Below, piece after piece: positions 1-5,976 of a stretch of 18,318 nucleotides of DNA. Numbering within the stretch: the stretch's first letter is position 1; each line of letters begins with the position of its first letter. This DNA is from DATKKX01 sp035542775 (GTDB lineage: Bacteria; Planctomycetota; Phycisphaerae; UBA1845; UTPLA1). The notes below the pieces were generated by a model. That model did not search any database. It saw only the letters and a list, made by a program, of their open reading frames with translations, and was not told where the DNA came from. The position numbers and the translations under genes are program-made. The stretch lies in the NCBI GenBank assembly GCA_035542775.1, contig DATKKX010000025.1, positions 1-18,318 of the forward strand. The letters are read 5' to 3'.

Positions 1-34
1 CTCATTCCGCTGTACAGAAACCGCCCCGGTGTGG

Positions 35-59
35 CACGGACAAACCCGGTTTGTCCGTG
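35..59. repeat. Perfect 12-bp inverted repeat (1-nt centre)
   Basis: The left arm CACGGACAAACC and right arm GGTTTGTCCGTG are exact reverse complements around a single C. As RNA this would be an 11-bp stem with a CCG triloop. No T-tract follows on either strand, so it is not a classic intrinsic terminator. It could be an operator, a repeat-family palindrome or a weak bidirectional terminator for a gene left of the window. Confidence 0.6.
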
Positions 60-265
60 TGTCCACGAGGGGGGCGGCAAGGACAATTCGCGGGGCCGCG
101 AGATAGATGTCGGAAAGAGGCGCCCTTGCTACAAGGGCGGCGCGTGCCTCTCTCGCCGCAGACACCCATAAAGCTCGCTCACTGTTCCGGCGGAAAGCCA
201 TCAGCCATCGGCCGGAGGAACATGGGGCCGCCCGATGGCGGAAGGCGCAGCGGCGGGCGCGGTCG

Positions 266-294
266 TTGGACACGCAGCTACCGCGCGGTAGGCT
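266..294 (+). promoter_or_regulatory. Putative leaderless promoter of the Mod remnant
   Basis: A -35-like TTGGAC (266-271) is separated by 17 nt from a -10-like TAGGCT (289-294). The ATG at 302 begins 7 nt after the -10, about where transcription should start, and there is no Shine-Dalgarno sequence. This TANNNT-N7-ATG layout is that of leaderless bacterial genes. The same arrangement recurs before the intact methyltransferase at 786-822. Inference from motif and spacing only. Confidence 0.35.
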
Positions 295-301
295 ATGCAC
301 C

Positions 302-642
302 ATGGCGACGCGCCAGACTACGGCGGAGGCGGCGACACCAGCAGCGGAGCGACCGTCGGCGGTATTGGATACGCGGGTCATCTACTGCGGCGACTGCGTG
401 GACCAGTTTCACAAGCTGCCGGATCCCGGCGCGCCGGGACGTCGACCTGATCTACATCGATCCCCCCGTTCAGCAGCCAGGAGATCAAGAAGGAAATCGA
501 CGCCATGTGCGGCGGCCCCCCCGCCCCGCCGAAGTTTGGCGAGAAGGTCGTCGCAGCGATCAAGTGGGTGGATGGGACGGTGATCGACTGCGTGCGGGAG
601 GTGGAGATCAAGGGGCCCGCTGGCGCCGGCGGCGGAGACTAG
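302..642 (+). pseudogene. Remnant of a type III-like (Mod) DNA methyltransferase
   Basis: From ATG 302 the frame reads ...VIYCGDCVDQFHKLPD, the usual opening of Mod-type adenine methyltransferases. It then slips to the next frame for DVDLIYIDPP (motif IV, DPPF expected), and again at a run of six C (462-467) into a third frame that runs from FSSQEIKKEID to ...EIKGPAGAGGGD and a TAG at 640-642. Both slips are +1; removing one base near 421-440 and one C at 462-467 gives a single 112-residue frame with high GC at third positions throughout. Even repaired, it is far shorter than a Mod protein (usually over 400 residues) and lacks the AdoMet-binding motif and recognition domain. I read it as the two ends of a methyltransferase joined by an internal deletion. 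Sequencing error could explain the slips but not the missing middle. Confidence 0.6.
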
Positions 643-785
643 ACGCCGAAATCGGACCGGCGCGGACCCTGATGGCCACCGCGGCCTGCATTCCCCATCC
701 ACGGGAAAGCGTCGTGCTCAGGTCCCGCGCTCCGACCCCACTCGTTGCTGTGTCCCTTGTTGGCCCGGCCGACTTGAGAAAGAGA

Positions 786-815
786 TTGACCGACCGCACT
801 GTCGTGGGGTAGGCT
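786..815 (+). promoter_or_regulatory. Putative leaderless promoter of the R-M operon
   Basis: TTGACC (786-791, five of six bases of the sigma70 -35 consensus) lies 18 nt before TAGGCT (810-815), which fits TANNNT. The ATG at 822 begins 6 nt beyond the -10, so the transcript would start at or beside the start codon. A GGTAGG (809-813 region) could alternatively act as a weak ribosome binding site if transcription began further upstream. Confidence 0.4.
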
Positions 816-821
816 GTGGCC

Positions 822-1766
822 ATGTCTCGACTGATCGAAATCCAGCCCCGCACGACCCGATCAAAACGCACCGCGCGCCGGCTTCCATTCCAATCCAGGG
901 GCAATGCCAGAACCAAGGGGGTAGTCAGCGAGTTCGCCCTACGGTCCTTGGAAACCGGCAACGGCATGCTCTTAATCGGGAACTGTGAGCAGATTCTGAC
1001 GGAAATCCCCAACGACTCTCTGGATCTAGTGATCACGTCGCCACCGTACGACGGGCAGCCCAAGTATGGCAACGGCGAACGCTATTCGCGCGACTGGTAT
1101 GAACGTAGTTTTCTGAACGTGACAAAGGAGATACTGCGTGCGCTTAAACCTCACGGAAGTTTCGTCCTGAACTACCGCTCACGGCGCCAGGGTGACGAGC
1201 GCGGCACTCTGCAATATGAACTTGTCTTCTGGCTGCGCAAGCAAGGCTTCCTGTTCTGCGAGGATTTTGTGTGGGGAAAGCCCTCTCCACCCCCAGGGCG
1301 GTTCAATCGATTCTTGAAGGATGCCGTCGAATACTGTTTTCACTTCGCGAAGACCCCCAAGTGGCAATTCTTCCCGGAGCAGTGCCTTTCTCCCGCACGT
1401 TGGGACGCGAAAGACCGCGAGCGGCGGAAACGGCTTGCACACAACTACACACGGGTGAATGCGCCCTCCGGGCAGGGCCGCAAGCGCGTGCAGGCCGGCC
1501 CTGACTTCGTTCGACCATCGACGCTTCTGTTGTACGAACCAGATTTTTCGCCCAACCCCACGAGGCACCCCGCGCGATTCCCGCTGCAAGTTCCGAACTT
1601 CTTTATCAAGCTTCTCAGCCAACCGGGCCAAGTTGTGCTGGATCCGTTCGCGGGGACATGCACGACGGCCGTTGCAGCCGAGCGCCTTGAGCGGCGGTGG
1701 CTGATGATCGAGCAAGATTCCGCGTATGCGATGGTGCTCCCCTCGCGGCTACAGGAGGGGCGGTAA
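822..1766 (+). CDS. Site-specific DNA methyltransferase, beta class (SPPY type)
   Basis: Transfers a methyl group from AdoMet to an exocyclic amino group in DNA, probably N4-cytosine because motif IV is TSPPY (residues 72-76), although N6-adenine cannot be excluded. The AdoMet-binding motif DPFAGTCTT (from about residue 274) lies near the C terminus. The order motif IV, variable region, motif I defines the beta class. The variable middle (about 150-250) should carry target recognition. Start: ATG 822 is preferred over GTG 816, the former sitting one -10-to-TSS distance below a putative promoter. Conserved sequence only begins near ATG 966 (MLLIGNCEQIL), and the first 48 residues are arginine-rich, so a shorter protein is possible. 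The stop lies 6 nt before the next ATG, so it forms an operon with the endonuclease, whose host cleavage it presumably prevents. Confidence 0.9.
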   Translation: MSRLIEIQPRTTRSKRTARRLPFQSRGNARTKGVVSEFALRSLETGNGMLLIGNCEQILTEIPNDSLDLVITSPPYDGQPKYGNGERYSRDWYERSFLNVTKEILRALKPHGSFVLNYRSRRQGDERGTLQYELVFWLRKQGFLFCEDFVWGKPSPPPGRFNRFLKDAVEYCFHFAKTPKWQFFPEQCLSPARWDAKDRERRKRLAHNYTRVNAPSGQGRKRVQAGPDFVRPSTLLLYEPDFSPNPTRHPARFPLQVPNFFIKLLSQPGQVVLDPFAGTCTTAVAAERLERRWLMIEQDSAYAMVLPSRLQEGR

Positions 1767-1772
1767 AGCTAG

Positions 1773-2936
1773 ATGGTCACCCCAGATGATATCGCCGAAC
1801 AGGTTGCGGCGTCGAGTAGCTGGAACCATCGCGTAGCACTGATTCGAACGATTCCAGAGAAATTCGGGGTTCGCCAGCACGCAGACGTTTACGCCGCGAT
1901 CGCTCGGAAGGTGTACGCGCCCCACATTACCGCAGACTTCGCTTACGTGCATTGGCGTGATGAGTACGAACTCCCCGCGCTGCAAGCCGCGTACGATGAA
2001 ACCTGCAACCTCACAGCATCTTTCTCGCGAGTTGACCGCTCATCACTTAAACACACCCTTGTCGAACACCCGAAGTCTCTGCAGGTCTTCCGACTGCTGC
2101 TCGGTCTGACCGCGTCAGAGTTCGCCGAGGCTTGTAGTTTGGCGGCGGGTGGTGAGGATGGCCTTGCCAAGATCACCAAGAGCACCCTGAAATCAATCGA
2201 GGGGGGAAGGCCGACGTCAGAATCGAAAGCCGAAGTCTGCGCAGTAACGATCGATCTTGCCATGCGAGGTGAGCTGTTCCCTCCCGCGGGCCGCGGACGA
2301 TTGCGAAGCAAGCTGGAGAAACCAGACACAGCCAAGGGCTGGGAAAGTGTACGACGATTCGCGCGAGAGGGGGTGCCGCTCCCTGTGTTTCTTCATCAGC
2401 GCGCGTACGGGGGAGCGTTTCGGCAGCTACTGGATGCAACGAGCAGCAGCAGGGGTGACCTGCTCGAAGGGCCCGTGGAAGACCTGTTTCGTGAAAACGA
2501 CATTCCGTACATTCGGACTGGCTCCCACAATCAAAAGGCCGTCGAACGTGACTTCGGCCTCTCGGTGCGCCCTGCTCCAGATTTCGTAGTGTATTCAGCT
2601 CAGCCACGGGCCCTTCGGGCGATTCTGGAATGCAAGGCAACAAACGACGGAGGAACAGCCCGCGATAAGGCCTCGCGCTATAAGTCCTTGAAGCAGGAGG
2701 CCAGCAGGCTGGGGGGCATCCCGGTGTTTGCCGTCCTTGGCGGCTCCGGCTGGCGGCGTGCCCGCGACGCTCTCGGCCCTGTCATCCGCGACACCGACGG
2801 CCGGACCTTCACCCCCGCGACGCTATCGGAGCTATTGCATGTCGACCCATTTCCGGATTTGCTCCGGGCCTCTGGGCGCCACAAGCGGCCAGGCACTAGG
2901 AGGGGGCGATCAGGGTCAAGAAGCCCTCGGCTCTAA
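1773..2936 (+). CDS. Putative PD-(D/E)xK restriction endonuclease with internal HTH
   Basis: 387 residues, starting 6 nt after the methyltransferase stop. Residues 1-95 are an unassigned N-terminal domain. Residues 101-146 look like an XRE-type helix-turn-helix: KSLQVFRLLLGLTASEFAEA, then TKSTLKSIEGGR. Residues 228-290 carry the hallmarks of the PD-(D/E)xK nuclease fold: a helix GPVEDLFRENDIPYIR with E235, then P269-D270, then E286-C287-K288 sixteen residues on. D270, E286 and K288 would bind metal and cut DNA. The C terminus (365-387) is a basic, low-complexity tail. With the coupled methyltransferase this is a type II-like R-M system, acting in the cytoplasm. No separate controller (C) gene is seen, so the HTH may autoregulate the operon or help recognise the site. 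The nuclease assignment rests on motif and context, not on a recognised family name. Confidence 0.75.
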   Translation: MVTPDDIAEQVAASSSWNHRVALIRTIPEKFGVRQHADVYAAIARKVYAPHITADFAYVHWRDEYELPALQAAYDETCNLTASFSRVDRSSLKHTLVEHPKSLQVFRLLLGLTASEFAEACSLAAGGEDGLAKITKSTLKSIEGGRPTSESKAEVCAVTIDLAMRGELFPPAGRGRLRSKLEKPDTAKGWESVRRFAREGVPLPVFLHQRAYGGAFRQLLDATSSSRGDLLEGPVEDLFRENDIPYIRTGSHNQKAVERDFGLSVRPAPDFVVYSAQPRALRAILECKATNDGGTARDKASRYKSLKQEASRLGGIPVFAVLGGSGWRRARDALGPVIRDTDGRTFTPATLSELLHVDPFPDLLRASGRHKRPGTRRGRSGSRSPRL

Positions 2937-2939
2937 TAG

Positions 2940-3444
2940 CAGGCTGTAAGGCCGACGATTCTGGCTTCGCTGTGGCGAAAGGTACACGTTACGAGCACAG
3001 CCAGCGCGGTCAGGGCCCCAACTGCCACCATAGTGACAACAACTCTCTTTGTGAAGGGAGAAAGAATGTCATCGGGCGGGCAAAACCGGCCAGGAGTGGG
3101 CAGGTGAAAACCGGGAAGAAGGGGGGGAAGAAGGGGGACATTCTACTTTTTGATTGCCGTCCGGACGACGCCACAGTCAATTCCCACTCCTTGTTGATCT
3201 CCTGAATGTCATGATCTGCTAGCGGCGGACCCGAAACTCGCACAGATTTGACTACTGGTCTTTTTCCGTCCACGCGATCGGCAATTCGCGGTCGCTCGCG
3301 GCCGCTAGTGGGACCGCCCCGCGCCTCCCTTCCTGAAATTTCGATTTTCGGCTTCCGGCCCTCGACTTCCCGGCTTTTCCGCATTTGCACGCCCTCCCTC
3401 GATCCCTCAGCCCCTTGGTCCTCCCCTGATTTTTCGGTTTTTAC
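2940..3444. other. Long intergenic region without a convincing gene
   Basis: About 500 bases follow the endonuclease with no frame I trust. It contains a purine tract with G-quadruplex potential (3113-3137). Next to it, GGGGGACATTCTACTTTTT (3133-3151) resembles fragments often seen beside REP-associated repeats, from memory. There is also a GC-rich stretch around 3280-3310. No terminator with a T-tract is visible after the endonuclease stop. Confidence 0.4.
3113..3137 (+). repeat. 12-bp tandem duplication with G-quadruplex potential
   Basis: GGGAAGAAGGGG occurs twice in direct succession (3113-3124, 3125-3136). The tract fits the G3+N1-7 quadruplex pattern as GGG-AAGAA-GGG-G-GGG-AAGAA-GGGGG on the + strand. 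It lies in the gap after the R-M operon. A purine-only tract like this may also simply be slippage-generated repeat. Confidence 0.55.
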
Positions 3445-3480
3445 TTGCGTGTTAGGTATGTGTATGGTATACTAGATACC
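3445..3480 (+). promoter_or_regulatory. Promoter with overlapping dyad (operator-like)
   Basis: TTGCGT (3445-3450), a 17-nt spacer, then TATACT (3468-3473), which matches five of six -10 bases, form the best sigma70-like promoter in the window. A perfect 5-bp dyad GGTAT-ACTAG-ATACC (3466-3480) overlaps the -10, and another GGTAT starts at 3455. A repressor binding there would block RNA polymerase. The HTH protein encoded downstream at 3861 is a possible autoregulator; that is inference. Confidence 0.5.
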
Positions 3481-3546
3481 GAGCCTATCAGCAAGCGACG
3501 AGGCTCCGGCCTGCGCCACTGCCGCGCCCTCGAGCTTCCGCTGGCT

Positions 3547-3574
3547 GAAAGCTGATCGCTGATTGCTGATCGCT
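3547..3574 (+). repeat. GANNGCT heptamer array, 4 units
   Basis: Four exact-length units read GAAAGCT, GATCGCT, GATTGCT, GATCGCT in a row. The array ends one base before the GGAG ribosome binding site of the small ORF at 3589. A second array of the same family lies before the gene at 3861. Heptamer arrays of this kind recall the short tandem heptamer repeats (STRR) of filamentous cyanobacteria, though the sequence differs. Confidence 0.65.
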
Positions 3575-3588
3575 TGGAGTTTTCGAGA

Positions 3589-3711
3589 ATGACTGAGAAC
3601 CAACAACCAATAACGAACAACTGGCCCCGGCCAACGGCTCTCGTGCTATCCACCGTTGACTTCTGCCCGATCCGCCGGGCCCGCGAAGGCATGTGCCCTA
3701 ACATCCGTTAA
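3589..3711 (+). CDS. Possible 40-residue small protein
   Basis: ATG 3589 is preceded by TTGGAG with a 9-nt spacer (3574-3588), a good ribosome binding site, and the frame ends at TAA 3709-3711. It encodes MTENQQPITNN followed by a Pro/Arg-containing stretch ending FCPIRRAREGMCPNIR, with two CP pairs ten residues apart. It would be the first gene transcribed from the promoter at 3445-3473, ahead of the HTH gene at 3861. I recognise no family. It could be a leader peptide, the 5' remnant of a longer gene, or a chance frame. Confidence 0.35.
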   Translation: MTENQQPITNNWPRPTALVLSTVDFCPIRRAREGMCPNIR

Positions 3712-3789
3712 CACGCGCTAATTCGCGCGTGACGAAATATTTTCCGGGCCTGCAAACCAGCCCAAGCCGCCTCGGCTCCGCTGACGTCC

Positions 3790-3841
3790 GATGGCTGACG
3801 GCTTCCGACGGCTGACTGCTGATCGCTGACCGCTGAAAGCT
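3790..3841 (+). repeat. GANNGCT heptamer array, 7 units
   Basis: Seven units (GATGGCT, GACGGCT, then after a TCC interruption GACGGCT, GACTGCT, GATCGCT, GACCGCT, GAAAGCT) fill 3790-3841. Six bases later begins the AAGGAGG ribosome binding site of the gene at 3861. Both arrays contain a GAAAGCT unit: it is first in the 3547 array and last here. Confidence 0.65.
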
Positions 3842-3860
3842 CTCAAGAAGGAGGACCCCC

Positions 3861-4310
3861 ATGCCTGACACCACGACACCCGCCCCGACCGACGCTCGAC
3901 CCGCCAACGAGAACCCTGGCCGCCCCGCCGGTCGCACCGCCATCTATGACAAGCTCTCCCCTGACCTCCGCCGCGCCATTGATCGGGCGGTCGTCGATCG
4001 CGATCCGCCGACCTTTCGCGGCGTCTATGAAAGATTCCGGCTGGCCGATCACGGCGTGAGCTTCCACTCCCTCTACCGCTACGCCCGCAGGCTCCGCGCC
4101 CAGGCCCACCGGCTCCGCCTCGCCGACCTGGTCGTGCCCGACGATGCCGCCCTCGGCGACACCATGCCCCGCCTCATCGCCCAGCAGCTCCTCACCACCC
4201 TGATCTACGAGGAAACCGCCACCCCCAGCGAGATCCACCGTCTCACCTGCGCCTATCGCACTGCCACCCAGACCCCCGTCCCCCGCCGCCGCGCCGCCCC
4301 GCCGGTATAG
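3861..4310 (+). CDS. Small HTH protein resembling phage Mu Gp27 (DUF3486-like)
   Basis: 149 residues starting at ATG 3861, with GAAGGAGGA (3847-3855) five bases upstream. Residues 1-24 are a Pro/Thr/Ala-rich disordered leader. Residues 28-80 (IYDKLSPDLRRAIDRAVVDR ... GVSFHSLYRYARRLRA) have the shape of Mu Gp27/DUF3486 proteins: an opening 'L-P/S-x-x-L-R' helix and then a helix-turn-helix ending in a conserved Y-x-R-R-L. Residues 81-130 are helical, and the end is Pro/Arg-rich. In Mu-like phages the family sits in the packaging region, but no other phage gene is seen here, so this is an orphan copy. It may be a domesticated DNA-binding protein controlling its own promoter at 3445-3480. Family call is tentative; that it is a gene is well supported by the RBS and codon use. 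Confidence 0.6.
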   Translation: MPDTTTPAPTDARPANENPGRPAGRTAIYDKLSPDLRRAIDRAVVDRDPPTFRGVYERFRLADHGVSFHSLYRYARRLRAQAHRLRLADLVVPDDAALGDTMPRLIAQQLLTTLIYEETATPSEIHRLTCAYRTATQTPVPRRRAAPPV

Positions 4311-4377
4311 CCGCTTCGCATGACCAGCAACCAACACCTAACTACCGCAACAACACAGCAGCCCGAGCATGCACAGT

Positions 4378-4405
4378 TCATCCTTCATCCCTCATCCTTC
4401 ATCCT
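4378..4405. repeat. TCATCCY heptamer array, 4 units
   Basis: TCATCCT, TCATCCC, TCATCCT, TCATCCT run without interruption in the gap between two convergent genes (stops at 4308-4310 and 4424-4426). This is a second heptamer family, unrelated in sequence to the GANNGCT arrays 540-830 bases away. Read on the minus strand it is an AGGATGA repeat just after the cytochrome stop codon. No T-tract terminator accompanies it. Confidence 0.65.
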
Positions 4406-4423
4406 TCTCCCCAGCCCCGCGCC

Positions 4424-5872
4424 CTACTTTTCGTACCGCTTGCGAAACTCCTCCATCTGCTTCCGCCGCTGCTCTTTCTCCGCCGGGTCCATCTTGTCCA
4501 GGAACCAGGCGTGATTGGTGGAGTTCAGCACGGCATCGAGCTTCTGTCGCAGCGCGTCGGCAGCTTCGGCCTTCTTCGGATCGCCGGAGGCCTTTGCCTC
4601 GCGGGCCAGGGCTTCCAGCTCGGGCACGAATTCGGCATAGAAATGCTTGGCCACTTCGTACGTGCCGTGCCAGTGGGTGTAGTCCGGGCCCATCATCGAC
4701 GCCCCGTGACGGGCACGACGCCCCTCGTGGTGCCAGATCTCGTACCAGGCGAAATCAAGCCTGTTGGAGAAGCTCACCGGGCGCAGCAGCGGCTTGGCCA
4801 GCCCGTACAGTTCCAGGCCCGGCTTGGCGAACTTCTCGTGGTACTGCTCGATCACGCCGTCGTACTGGACGTAGAAATTTTCCACCCACTGCTGCTCGTG
4901 GCAGTTGCGGCAGACGTCCTTCATGTTGGCCCGGCGGGTCTGCCAATCGACCGACGCCGAGGGCAGGCCCAGCTTCTTGTCGCTGATCTCAGGGCGGATG
5001 GAGATCTCCGGCCGGTTGTTCCAACTGATCCGCAGGCCGACATCATGCGAGACGGGCTGCTTCCTGGTGGCGCTCATGTGACAGGTGGCGCAGGTCGGGG
5101 CGTGGCTGTAGTCCTCGCCGACGATCCACTTCGCCGAATCCAGGTGCAGCTTGTCCTTGTACGCCCGGAAGGCGATGCCGTGCTTGGACTCGTAGTAGAT
5201 CTCCATCTGCGGATGATCCGGGCCCATGTGGCACTTGCCGCAGTTGTCCGGGTTGCGGGCCTGCTCGGCGGAGAAGGCGTGACGGCTGTGGCAGGCGGAG
5301 CAGGAGCCCTCCGAGGCGTCGGGGTTGAGCCGCCCGATGCCGGTGTTTGGCCAGGTGGCCGGATCGAGCTTGCCGCCGGGCAGGACCTTGATCTCCGATC
5401 CGTGGCACTGCCAGCACCCGCTCACCGCGGCGGCGCTGACGCCGGTCTGAAAGGCAGGCGTCACCAGGCCGTGATTGCCCTCGACCACCTCGGCGAGCAC
5501 GTTGTCGAGCGATCCGACAATGCGGGCGGCCTTGGAGTGGTGCGACTCGGCGAACTCCCTGGTCTGCGTGGCGTGGCAGCGGGCGCAGTCCTTCGGCGAG
5601 ACGATGGTGGCGATCCACTGCCCCTCGTGCATGAAGGCGTCGGCATCGTCCTGCTTGGCGGCATGGCATTCATAGCAGCCGATGTTCCCGCGGAAGTGCT
5701 TGCTTGAGCCCCACTGCTGGTATATCGCGGGGTTCTCGGTCTTGTGGCAGTCGATGCAGGCCTTGCTTTCCTTGGAGAGCTCGGTGAGGCCCCAGGTCTG
5801 GGCCGGGGCAAGCGACGAGACGCCGAGGATCAGGACGGTAGATACGATGAAGGAAATGGCTACGCGATTCAT
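4424..5872 (-). CDS. Octahaem cytochrome c, hydroxylamine oxidoreductase (HAO) family
   Basis: 482 residues with a cleavable Sec signal (residues 1-24, MNRVAISFIVSTVLILGV..APAQ), so a soluble periplasmic protein. Eight CxxCH haem sites start at C39, C66, C96, C153, C191, C211, C261 and C321; none is CxxCK or the wide-spaced motif of MccA. After the last haem, a 157-residue helical C-terminal region contains GPDYTHWHG (395-403). Tyr398 lies 84 residues from the end, comparable to the catalytic haem-linked Tyr467 of Nitrosomonas HAO (79 from its mature end). Whether it is the equivalent residue decides between oxidative and reductive chemistry, probably on hydroxylamine, nitrite or NO. Start: ATG 5872 is chosen because AAGGAG lies 10 nt upstream; for ATG 5881 the spacing is too short. 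Last gene of a respiratory operon, 104 nt after the NrfD-like gene. Confidence 0.88.
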   Translation of the reverse strand: MNRVAISFIVSTVLILGVSSLAPAQTWGLTELSKESKACIDCHKTENPAIYQQWGSSKHFRGNIGCYECHAAKQDDADAFMHEGQWIATIVSPKDCARCHATQTREFAESHHSKAARIVGSLDNVLAEVVEGNHGLVTPAFQTGVSAAAVSGCWQCHGSEIKVLPGGKLDPATWPNTGIGRLNPDASEGSCSACHSRHAFSAEQARNPDNCGKCHMGPDHPQMEIYYESKHGIAFRAYKDKLHLDSAKWIVGEDYSHAPTCATCHMSATRKQPVSHDVGLRISWNNRPEISIRPEISDKKLGLPSASVDWQTRRANMKDVCRNCHEQQWVENFYVQYDGVIEQYHEKFAKPGLELYGLAKPLLRPVSFSNRLDFAWYEIWHHEGRRARHGASMMGPDYTHWHGTYEVAKHFYAEFVPELEALAREAKASGDPKKAEAADALRQKLDAVLNSTNHAWFLDKMDPAEKEQRRKQMEEFRKRYEK

Positions 5873-5891
5873 GAGGGTCATGCTCCTTGCC

Positions 5892-5975
5892 TGGCAAAAG
5901 GGGACTGGCTCCGAGCTGGACACCCTTGGCACTGTCGACAAGCCTCCGCCGCGAGGTGCCTGTTCCCTTTTGCCA
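5892..5975. repeat. REP-like imperfect inverted repeat
   Basis: Arms TGGCAAAAGGGGAC (5892-5905) and GTTCCCTTTTGCCA (5962-5975) pair at 13 of 14 positions around a 56-nt centre. The centre has its own nested arms GGCAC (5928-5932) and GTGCC (5956-5960) and an 8-bp palindrome TGTCGACA (5933-5940). The element nearly fills the gap between the NrfD-like gene and the octahaem gene, so the operon transcript would contain a long structured segment there. It resembles REP/BIME elements mobilised by Y1 (RAYT) transposases; no transposase lies in the window. Confidence 0.6.
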
Positions 5976-5976
5976 C

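Larger units (their letters stand above)
1..301. other. Non-coding leader region with hairpins
   Basis: I see no convincing gene here; frames open through it give arginine-rich low-complexity translations. It holds three inverted repeats: a 25-bp dyad (35-59, listed separately), an 8-bp stem with a 3-nt loop at 121-128/132-139, and an 8-bp stem at 204-211/232-239 with a 20-nt loop. The last 36 bases carry a putative promoter for the methyltransferase remnant. It could be the downstream flank of a gene to the left or contain a structured RNA; nothing in the sequence decides. Confidence 0.4.

Noticed and set aside
51..812. A 253-codon open frame at the window start
   Set aside because: Only the DVDLIYIDPP portion is meaningful and it belongs to the methyltransferase remnant; the rest is arginine-rich non-coding translation.
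1470..1477. GGGCAGGG, a match to the E. coli FtsK polarity motif KOPS
   Set aside because: A single 8-mer match in high-GC coding DNA is expected by chance, and the motif for this organism is unknown.
3010..3390. Minus-strand 126-codon frame in the intergenic region
   Set aside because: No ribosome binding site or recognisable motif, and the translation is largely low complexity across the purine tract.
3547..4405. Heptamer arrays considered as a CRISPR array
   Set aside because: Units are 7 bp, contiguous and without spacers; no cas genes are present.
4424..5872. Octahaem protein as MccA sulfite reductase, ONR or OTR
   Set aside because: All eight sites are ordinary CxxCH; there is no wide-spaced CX15CH (MccA) and no CxxCK (ONR/OTR).
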